Assembly (NCBI GenBank): GCA_002449915.1
Contig: DJXY01000049.1
Location: 1 to 12,865, forward strand
DNA length: 12,865 bases
Origin: Oribacterium sp. UBA6992
GTDB lineage: Bacteria > Bacillota > Clostridia > Lachnospirales > Lachnospiraceae
Direction: 5' to 3'
In this document: piece by piece, positions 1-4,905 of the stretch
Position numbering within the stretch: the stretch's first letter is position 1
How the letters are laid out: each line of letters opens with the position of its first letter
The notes under the pieces: model-generated
What the model saw: only the letters and a program-made list of their open reading frames with translations
Told to the model about the DNA's origin: nothing
Database searches by the model: none
Program-made: the position numbers and the translations under genes

Positions 1-705
1 CTTGTTACGGAAACCATCTACACGATGATTCAATGCTTCATTTTCCACGTTGGTATTAATACCTACTGTACCCTTGGTAATATCAATTCCCTTGGTCTTG
101 CAGGCATCTACAAATGCCTGTGCTGCCATTTCACCGATGGTATCATTGGAGCAATAATAGAATTCATTGTAAGTGTCCTCATTGGCTCCATCGTCTCCAA
201 CACCGAGGCCGCAATTAACAAAATTCAGAACAATGCCTGCATTTGTAGCTTCCTGCGCCTTTGGAATGGTTGCATCAATCGCAAGTGTCGCTGTTACAAT
301 AGCATCCGGCTTCTGCGCAATCGTCTGTTCAAATGCTGCTACATAATCCTCCGTCTGGCTCTCCTCAGATGGTCCGACTGTCGAGTAGTCAATCTTGATT
401 CCATATTTATCCTGGAGATCCAGCATTGCATTTTTAATACCAATCTCTACATAGGTCCAGAACTGTGATGCTGTAGAAGGTGTAAGATATACAATCTTAT
501 ATTCCTTACCTGCCACATCAGAAGCAGCTCCCTGTGCCGCTGTTGTCTCTGCTGCTCCAGCCGCCTTAGTGTCTGTCGTTGCAGCAGCTGCCGTTGTATC
601 CGCTGCTGCCTTGCTTGTTGCCGCTGTAGATCCTCCACCACAAGCCGCGAGCGAAATCGCCATCACACCGCTCAGAATCATTGCCAATGACCGTCTTGTT
701 CTCAT
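1..705 (-). CDS. Sugar ABC transporter substrate-binding lipoprotein (partial, N-terminal 235 residues)
   Basis: The frame stays open from the ATG at 705 to the left window edge, so the C-terminus is missing. The first 20 residues are a lipoprotein signal (MRTRR, hydrophobic stretch, lipobox LAAC), followed by a low-complexity Ala/Thr/Gly linker of about 40 residues typical of clostridial binding proteins. The mature domain begins near residue 67 (KEYKIVYLTP) and matches periplasmic-binding-protein family 1 / RbsB-like proteins in layout: a first strand, then QFWTYVEIGIKNAM, and later QTIAQKPDAIVTATLAID. It should capture a sugar outside the membrane and deliver it to an ABC permease, presumably encoded beyond the edge. 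AGGAGG lies 4 nt before the ATG. It is third in a minus-strand operon with a sugar kinase and a mutarotase, so a pentose such as ribose or deoxyribose is the likely ligand (inference). Confidence 0.87.
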   Translation of the reverse strand, partial: MRTRRSLAMILSGVMAISLAACGGGSTAATSKAAADTTAAAATTDTKAAGAAETTAAQGAASDVAGKEYKIVYLTPSTASQFWTYVEIGIKNAMLDLQDKYGIKIDYSTVGPSEESQTEDYVAAFEQTIAQKPDAIVTATLAIDATIPKAQEATNAGIVLNFVNCGLGVGDDGANEDTYNEFYYCSNDTIGEMAAQAFVDACKTKGIDITKGTVGINTNVENEALNHRVDGFRNK

Positions 706-738
706 AATTCCTCCTCTTAAACTTGAAACTTATTTCCT

Positions 739-761
739 CACAGCCTTTCTCTCATGCTGTG
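739..761 (-). other. Intercistronic hairpin before the binding-protein gene
   Basis: CACAGC (739-744) and GCTGTG (756-761) form a 6-bp stem with an 11-nt loop in the 68-nt gap between the mutarotase and binding-protein genes. There is no T-tract, so it is not a convincing terminator. It could be an mRNA processing or stabilising element, but the stem is short. Confidence 0.35.
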
Positions 762-773
762 CATTGTACAAAT

Positions 774-1220
774 TCAATTAACGCCTTTCTGCAGGATAAA
801 ACAGCCATACTCCTTGGTCTCACTGGTACAGACCGTAACATATGCTCTGCCTGCCTTTTCATAAAACTTTGTACGTTCAATCGGGCCGCAAACCTTCTCC
901 GGATCATAGCCCTGCTTTTTTACCGCTGCAAACACCTGCTCCCAGGCCTCAGAGTGCTCAACAACAACTCCGGAATCCTTATCTGGTACCATATATTCCA
1001 CCGGATGCTCACAATATCTGTCATCCAGAGGCATAAGCTGCAGAATCGCGTCCACCATCTCTGCGGCAGTATTGCCCTTGCACTGCAGGCTTATCCCATT
1101 TGGTGTTTTTGTCTTAGGAGGATAATAATGATCTGCAATAATGAGAATGTCTCCGTGCCCCATATCTGCCAGTGCTTTTAAAAGATCTGATCCGATTCTG
1201 TCAGGAATTCCTTTTAACAT
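774..1220 (-). CDS. RbsD/FucU-family sugar mutarotase (FucU-like)
   Basis: This 148-residue protein belongs to the RbsD/FucU family, which interconverts sugar anomers in the cytoplasm so that the kinase or isomerase form is supplied. The N-terminus MLKGIPDRIGSDLLKALADM is followed by GHGD (residues 21-24) with the family's catalytic His (H22), then IIADHYYP. RTKFYEKAGRAY (residues 116-127) and EYGCFILQKGV near the C-terminus match FucU more than RbsD. The length is normal for the family. An in-frame TTG at 1235 overlaps the ribosome site; the ATG at 1220, 8 nt after GGAGG, is the better start. It sits 49 nt after the kinase gene and upstream of the binding-protein gene, so its sugar is probably the one imported by this locus. 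Fucose is unlikely because no fucose genes are nearby; ribose or deoxyribose is inferred. Confidence 0.88.
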   Translation of the reverse strand: MLKGIPDRIGSDLLKALADMGHGDILIIADHYYPPKTKTPNGISLQCKGNTAAEMVDAILQLMPLDDRYCEHPVEYMVPDKDSGVVVEHSEAWEQVFAAVKKQGYDPEKVCGPIERTKFYEKAGRAYVTVCTSETKEYGCFILQKGVN

Positions 1221-1269
1221 TTTTCTTACCTCCAATATGTTTTAATGATCCGTTTATTTCGTTACTTAA

Positions 1270-2184
1270 TTATTTTAAAAATGCATCAATCTCCGCTCTT
1301 GTCGGCATAGATGGAGTCGTTCCGATCTTTTGTACCGACAGTGCCGCAAGTGCCTGAGCAAATCTCGTTGCTTCCCAGATATCCTTACCTTCTGCAAGTG
1401 CGCACAGTAAACCTCCGTTAAACGCATCTCCTGCTCCTGTCGTATCAACTACCTGAACGTGATTTGCCGGAACAATTTCCTCTCTGCCATCTGATGAAAC
1501 AAACACTCCCTTGCCACCCAATGTAATAATTACCTTCTGCACGCCTTTTTTATAAAATACTTGTGCAGCAGCCTTGGCAGAATCCAAATCTGTAACCTTT
1601 ACACCCGTAAGCTCCTCCGCCTCAATTTCATTGGGAGTCACCATCCATGCCTTAGACAGAAACGCATCACTTACCGGCGAATATGGTGCAGTATTGACAA
1701 TCATCTTGACACCATGTTTCTTGCAAAGCTCCGCGACCATCTCATTGGCATCCTGATTGATCTCCAGCTGCAGAAGCACATACTCACAGTCTTTAATGAC
1801 GCTTTCCACACTCTCAACTTCTGCCGCAGTGATTGTTCCACAGGCTCCCGGAACAATAATGATCTCATTTTCACTTGTGCCTTCATCTACAAGAATCAGC
1901 GCAATTCCCGTGCCCGTTTCATCGCTATAGAAAAGATGATCTTTTGGCATACCAAGTTCTGTCATAGTATCCAGTGCCACATTGGCAAAGGTATCTCTGC
2001 CAAGCTTAGTCATCATAATAACATCAGCACCTGCCTTATGTGCTGCAACACATTGGTTAAAGCCTTTGCCACCTGGTCCCATGCGGAACATTGAGCCCTT
2101 CACAGTCTCTTTCGGCACCGGAAGATGCGGGCTTCTCGCCATCAAATCCACAACAAAACTGCCAAATACCGCTGTTTTACCCAT
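1270..2184 (-). CDS. rbsK: PfkB-family pentose kinase (ribokinase or deoxyribokinase)
   Basis: A 304-residue carbohydrate kinase that phosphorylates the 5-position of a pentose with ATP in the cytoplasm. Both PfkB signatures are present: GPGGKGFNQCVAAHKAGAD (residues 36-54) and DTTGAGDAFNGGLL (247-260), with catalytic base D253 and the GAGD anion hole. Compared with E. coli RbsK, the sugar-binding Asp (D13), Asn of the GGKG-N motif (N43) and Glu (E141) are kept. The Asn of the GSINAD motif is Val here (GSFVVD, V11). That change removes a polar sugar contact and would suit 2-deoxyribose, which also fits the neighbouring deoC. GGAGG lies 8 nt before the ATG. It is the first gene of the minus-strand operon. 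Kinase assignment is firm; the choice between ribokinase and deoxyribokinase is inference. Confidence 0.93.
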   Translation of the reverse strand: MGKTAVFGSFVVDLMARSPHLPVPKETVKGSMFRMGPGGKGFNQCVAAHKAGADVIMMTKLGRDTFANVALDTMTELGMPKDHLFYSDETGTGIALILVDEGTSENEIIIVPGACGTITAAEVESVESVIKDCEYVLLQLEINQDANEMVAELCKKHGVKMIVNTAPYSPVSDAFLSKAWMVTPNEIEAEELTGVKVTDLDSAKAAAQVFYKKGVQKVIITLGGKGVFVSSDGREEIVPANHVQVVDTTGAGDAFNGGLLCALAEGKDIWEATRFAQALAALSVQKIGTTPSMPTRAEIDAFLK

Positions 2185-2204
2185 GTATTTTACCTCCGAT
2201 TTGT

Positions 2205-2216
2205 GATACCGGTTTC
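2205..2216. promoter_or_regulatory. Candidate LacI-type operator in the kinase leader
   Basis: GATACCGGTTTC is a 12-bp palindrome with one mismatched pair and a central CG, the usual centre of LacI/GalR-family operators. It lies between the predicted start of transcription (about 2224) and the kinase ribosome site, where a repressor would block the operon. The half ACCGGTTT resembles AACCGCTTT at the deoC promoter. Confidence 0.45.
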
Positions 2217-2230
2217 TTTATCTGTTTCAT

Positions 2231-2259
2231 ATGCTAGCACTAGTAAATTTTAAAGTCAA
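2231..2259 (-). promoter_or_regulatory. Predicted sigma-A promoter of the kinase operon
   Basis: On the minus strand, TTGACT (2259-2254) is followed by a 17-nt spacer and TAGCAT (2236-2231), with TG one base before the -10 (extended -10). Transcription should begin near 2224, about 40 nt before the kinase ATG. The AT-rich stretch upstream (2262-2345) could act as an UP element. Confidence 0.6.
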
Positions 2260-2375
2260 TGGAAAAATTATATATATTTATGGTTTTATCGGTATTAATC
2301 AATACTTTATTGGTAATTTTAACCTATTATCTACTTGATTATATATCAGCAAAGATGAAATTATTTACGTATATT

Positions 2376-2391
2376 CTGTAACCGCTTTACT
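2376..2391. promoter_or_regulatory. Candidate LacI/GalR-type operator over the deoC -35
   Basis: CTGTAACCGCTTTACT holds the core AANCGNTT exactly and matches the GalR-type consensus at most fixed positions of its left half. Its right end overlaps the predicted -35 (2386-2391). It also resembles a degenerate CcpA cre site, so either regulator could use it. Confidence 0.42.
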
Positions 2392-2414
2392 ATTTTATGT
2401 TTCAATGTTATAGT
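2386..2414 (+). promoter_or_regulatory. Predicted sigma-A promoter of deoC
   Basis: TTTACT (2386-2391), a 17-nt spacer and TATAGT (2409-2414) preceded by TGT form a good extended -10 promoter. The start of transcription would be near 2421, giving deoC a leader of about 235 nt. A perfect TATAAT at 2599-2604 is an alternative, but has no recognisable -35 at 17 nt. Confidence 0.55.
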
Positions 2415-2435
2415 TTATCTGATTAATAAATAAAC

Positions 2436-2520
2436 GATCCGTGCCAAAGGATGAAGCTGTCCCGTCTTATGCAAATCCTGTAAAGGGAATCAGCTTGCAG
2501 AAGCCATCCTTTCAAAGATC
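2436..2520 (+). other. Structured RNA segment in the deoC leader
   Basis: Nested complementary segments can form one long arm: GATC 2436-2439 with 2517-2520, AAAGGATG 2446-2453 with CATCCTTT 2505-2512, and AAGCTGTCCC 2454-2463 with GGGA (2485-2488) plus CAGCTT (2491-2496), leaving a 2-nt bulge and a 21-nt apical loop. It matches no riboswitch class I recognise and has no T-tract. It may be a cis-acting leader element or, less likely, a small mobile repeat. Confidence 0.4.
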
Positions 2521-2548
2521 TGAAATATATGCTCACACTATCCGATCT

Positions 2549-2584
2549 GAATGAATGCCACGGAATGAATGTAACTGAATGAAA
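2549..2584 (+). repeat. Three imperfect 14-bp direct repeats (GAATGAATG motif)
   Basis: GAATGAATG begins at 2549 and 2563, and GAATGAAAA at 2577, giving an exact 14-bp period. A related GATCTGAA pair is at 2517 and 2544. The 9-mer CTGAATGAA (2547-2555, 2575-2583) recurs at 4682-4690 next to the regulator's own promoter, so the repeats could be protein-binding sites. Confidence 0.5.
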
Positions 2585-2604
2585 AATTAAAATGTTAATA
2601 TAAT

Positions 2605-2655
2605 AGGAGAAAGGAGTCAGCTGATTTTGCTTCTCAGATCAGCTTATATACCATT
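2605..2655 (+). promoter_or_regulatory. Displaced ribosome site and hairpin before deoC
   Basis: The purine-rich AGGAGAAAGGAG (2605-2616) is the only ribosome site near deoC but ends 39 nt before its ATG. Between them AGCTGAT (2619-2625) and ATCAGCT (2638-2644) form a perfect 7-bp stem. Folding it out brings AAGGAG to about 13 nt from the ATG. Alternatively a TTG at 2627 opens a 10-codon leader whose TGA overlaps the deoC ATG (ATGA at 2656). Confidence 0.45.
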
Positions 2656-3303
2656 ATGACAGTAGAAGAATTAGCCGATAAGATTGACCACACCATGCTG
2701 CAGGCAGATGCAACAACGGAAACCATCAAACGGTACTGCGATGAGGCAAAAAAATATAAGTTTCACTCCATCTGCGTAAACTCCTGCCACGCAAAGCTTG
2801 TAGCGGAGGAGCTTAAGGGCACCGGCATTACCACCTGCTGTGTTGTCGGCTTTCCGCTGGGCGCTATGGTAACCCGTGCCAAAGCTTATGAAGCAAAATG
2901 TGCCGTAGAGGATGGTGCAGGAGAAGTGGATATGGTTATGAATATCGGTGCCATGAAGGACAAAAACTATCAGCTTGTCCTGGAGGACATTAAGGCTGTT
3001 GTGGACGCTGCAAAACCAGCCATCGTTAAAGTCATAATTGAATGCTGCCTGCTCACTGACGATGAGAAAGTCAAAGCATGCGAACTCTCCGAGCAGGCAG
3101 GCGCCAGATTTGTAAAAACCTCCACCGGTTTTTCCAAAGGCGGCGCGACTGTGCCGGATGTTGCATTAATGAAAAAAACTGTGGGAGACCGTATGCTCGT
3201 AAAAGCCAGCGGCGGCATCCATACAAGAGAATTTGCCGAACAGCTTGTTGCTGCCGGCGCAGACAGACTCGGCGCATCCAACGGTGTTGCAATTATAAAA
3301 TAA
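2656..3303 (+). CDS. deoC: Deoxyribose-phosphate aldolase (DERA)
   Basis: A 215-residue class I aldolase that cleaves 2-deoxy-D-ribose-5-phosphate to acetaldehyde and glyceraldehyde-3-phosphate in the cytoplasm. Family motifs are all visible: IDHTML (10-15), VVGFPLGA (63-70), [10 protein letters not shown] (90-99) with the proton-relay Asp D92, VKVIIE (124-129), the Schiff-base lysine K154 in VKTSTGF, and K183 in VKASGGI. It ends at [10 protein letters not shown], so the C-terminal tail with the terminal Tyr known to aid catalysis in E. coli DeoC is absent. The ATG at 2656 is fixed by the homology ([12 protein letters not shown]) although no ribosome site lies at normal spacing. It diverges from the kinase operon and converges with the LacI-type gene; the three together suggest deoxyribose or nucleoside-sugar use. 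Confidence 0.96.
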   Translation: MTVEELADKIDHTMLQADATTETIKRYCDEAKKYKFHSICVNSCHAKLVAEELKGTGITTCCVVGFPLGAMVTRAKAYEAKCAVEDGAGEVDMVMNIGAMKDKNYQLVLEDIKAVVDAAKPAIVKVIIECCLLTDDEKVKACELSEQAGARFVKTSTGFSKGGATVPDVALMKKTVGDRMLVKASGGIHTREFAEQLVAAGADRLGASNGVAIIK

Positions 3304-3436
3304 TCCAATATCAGGAAGCCTCATTGAATCTGTCCTCATAGCAGACGAACTCCAGATTTCATTTGTTTCTAATTTCTCCGGATCCGAAAACTTGAACGAG
3401 TAAAGGGTCCGGTCCCAATCAGCAACTTATAGCCAC

Positions 3437-3478
3437 TTATAAAGGGACTGCTGCATCTACACAGCAGTCCCTTTATAA
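3437..3478 (+). terminator. Terminator hairpin after deoC
   Basis: A perfect 17-bp inverted repeat (3437-3453 with 3462-3478, core AAAGGGACTGCTG) closes an 8-nt loop. The following T-tract is weak (AAATTTCG), but the stem begins and ends in A/T-rich pairs in both directions. It lies between the convergent deoC and LacI-type genes and may serve both. Confidence 0.75.
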
Positions 3479-3505
3479 ATTTCGGGTTTCATTTGTTAAA
3501 TTCTA

Positions 3506-3532
3506 TACTTCATGTACTTCATGTACTTCATT
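3506..3532 (+). repeat. Three 9-bp tandem repeats (TACTTCATG)
   Basis: TACTTCATG occurs at 3506-3514 and 3515-3523, then TACTTCATT at 3524-3532. The array lies just downstream of the LacI-type gene's TAG stop and is flanked by CTATA/TATAG (3503-3507 and 3536-3540). It looks like replication slippage; no function is evident. Confidence 0.7.
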
Positions 3533-3534
3533 AA

Positions 3535-4608
3535 CTATAGTTTTTTGTCCTTAGATTCCTTAGGATTCAACTTCTCAGATCCCCTTAGGACGATTTTAGT
3601 TTTAACGAAGCTCCGTTGCACAATTTTGTCATACCAGCTGATAGTATTGGCTGTCGTACCTTGATTTTCCGTCAGCCGACGGTACATGATATTCATAGCC
3701 TCATATCCCATCTCCACAACCGGACGATCAACAGAAGTAAGACGAACTCCACCATATGTAAGCTCAGGGATTTCATCAAACGAAATTAAGGAAATATCCT
3801 TACCAACCGTATATCCATGTGACGTCAGATAATGCAGGCATCCAAGAGTACTCAGATTATTGCAGGTAAAAATCGCAGATGGCGGAATCTTTAAATTTAT
3901 AAGTTGTTCCGTAGCACGATAAGACTCTTCAATTCGAAAATTGCCATCCACAACATACTCCCTGCGATAGGGTATATTTTCGTCCTCGAGTGCCATTCGA
4001 TATCCGGTAAGCCGCGACTTGCTTGGAAGAGAATGCTCTGGCCCGGTAATAATCCCGATATTTCGATGTCCCTCCTTGATCAGACACTGCACCGCATCAT
4101 ATGCTCCCTGCTGATCATCTGAGAAAATACCATCAAAAATCGTATTCTCGATGTCCCTGTCAACAAGAACGACCGGAATGCCGCCGGATTTGAGGCGTTC
4201 CAGTGCCCTGATGGAAACCTGATCATCATCCTTTGCGATCGAAATAAAAACTCCCTCAATCATATCGGTCCTGAGCGTATGCAGAATCTGATGCTCCTTA
4301 TCCAGATCTCCATCCGTACCATAAAGCAGCACACTATAGCCCATTTCCTCTGCACGTTCTGTAATGCCATGCAGAATCTTGCCAAAAAACGGATTTTCAA
4401 TATCCGGAACAATGAACACAAGTAGATGTGAGGAACCGTTGCTTAAATTTTGCGCGGTTGCATTCGGAACATAATTTTCCTCCGCAATGATATCTTCCAC
4501 CCTTTTGCGGGTAGCAGCTCCCACATTTCCCTTTTTGTTGATTACCCGGGAAACGGTAGCCGGGGAAACTCCGGCTTTCTCAGCTATATCATAAATTGTT
4601 AGTTTCAT
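3535..4608 (-). CDS. LacI/GalR-family transcriptional regulator
   Basis: A 357-residue DNA-binding regulator. The helix-turn-helix lies at residues 3-24 (LTIYDIAEKAGVSPATVSRVIN), with the Pro-Ala pair in the recognition helix; family members with Ala at the second position usually bind palindromes with a central CG. A hinge follows near AQNLSNG, then the sugar-binding-protein-like effector domain (FIVPDIENPFFGKILHGITERAEEMG, VVLVDRDI, ISFDEIPE). The end is a charged tail (NPKESKDKKL). An in-frame TTG at 4626 is possible, but GGAAAAGG makes the ATG at 4608 the better start. The gene converges with deoC and is the obvious regulator for the deoC and kinase operons, probably as a sugar-relieved repressor. 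Effector identity is not visible. CG-centred candidate sites occur at both target promoters and near its own. Confidence 0.93.
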   Translation of the reverse strand: MKLTIYDIAEKAGVSPATVSRVINKKGNVGAATRKRVEDIIAEENYVPNATAQNLSNGSSHLLVFIVPDIENPFFGKILHGITERAEEMGYSVLLYGTDGDLDKEHQILHTLRTDMIEGVFISIAKDDDQVSIRALERLKSGGIPVVLVDRDIENTIFDGIFSDDQQGAYDAVQCLIKEGHRNIGIITGPEHSLPSKSRLTGYRMALEDENIPYRREYVVDGNFRIEESYRATEQLINLKIPPSAIFTCNNLSTLGCLHYLTSHGYTVGKDISLISFDEIPELTYGGVRLTSVDRPVVEMGYEAMNIMYRRLTENQGTTANTISWYDKIVQRSFVKTKIVLRGSEKLNPKESKDKKL

Positions 4609-4697
4609 GTTCTGAACCTTTTCCAATATAGAATGTTTCAGAATCCGTGCACATGTTTTACAATATCCAAGCTCTGAATGTCTGAATGAATATAAAA

Positions 4698-4726
4698 ATT
4701 ATAGCACATTTATGTCTCTATTTCAT
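4698..4726 (-). promoter_or_regulatory. Predicted promoter of the LacI-type gene
   Basis: On the minus strand ATGAAA (4726-4721), a 17-nt spacer and a perfect TATAAT (4703-4698) form a plausible sigma-A promoter, with the start near 4691 and a leader of about 80 nt. CCGCTTTA at 4731-4738, just upstream, repeats 8 bases of the deoC candidate operator. CTGAATG (4674-4680) and CTGAATGAA (4682-4690) lie at the start point and could allow autoregulation. Confidence 0.5.
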
Positions 4727-4905
4727 CACCCCGCTTTAAAGCTATGTGTAAAAATGCCAATTCCAATCCTTCAAGCTGACATTCTGATATTGCATACCAT
4801 CTTGCAGGATTAAAAATTCTAAAGTAAAATATCTCCAACTTGCTTTAATCCCATCCTTTCTGATTTTGGAAAAGATTTCACATACTGTAAATATGTATAA
4901 ATTCT

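Noticed and set aside
25..468. Plus-strand open frame of 147 codons
   Set aside because: It is antisense to the binding-lipoprotein gene, Cys/Ile-rich in an implausible way, and has no domain or ribosome site.
1561..2094. Plus-strand open frame of 177 codons opposite the kinase
   Set aside because: Shadow of the kinase gene; the product has no recognisable motif and no ribosome site.
2292..2305. GTATT-AATC-AATAC inverted repeat
   Set aside because: A 5-bp AT-rich stem in an AT-rich promoter region, with no second copy; too weak to call a site.
2377..2390. CcpA cre site at the deoC promoter
   Set aside because: Three mismatches at conserved positions of the cre consensus; listed instead as a LacI/GalR-type candidate.
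2599..2604. Perfect TATAAT before deoC
   Set aside because: No acceptable -35 lies 16-18 nt upstream, and transcription would begin on the ribosome site itself; the extended -10 promoter at 2386-2414 is better. Not fully excluded.
4627..4905. Possible cyclic-di-GMP riboswitch upstream of the PAS-GGDEF-EAL gene
   Set aside because: I found none of the conserved riboswitch cores or a paired two-arm fold in this AT-rich stretch; only the regulator's promoter is recognisable.
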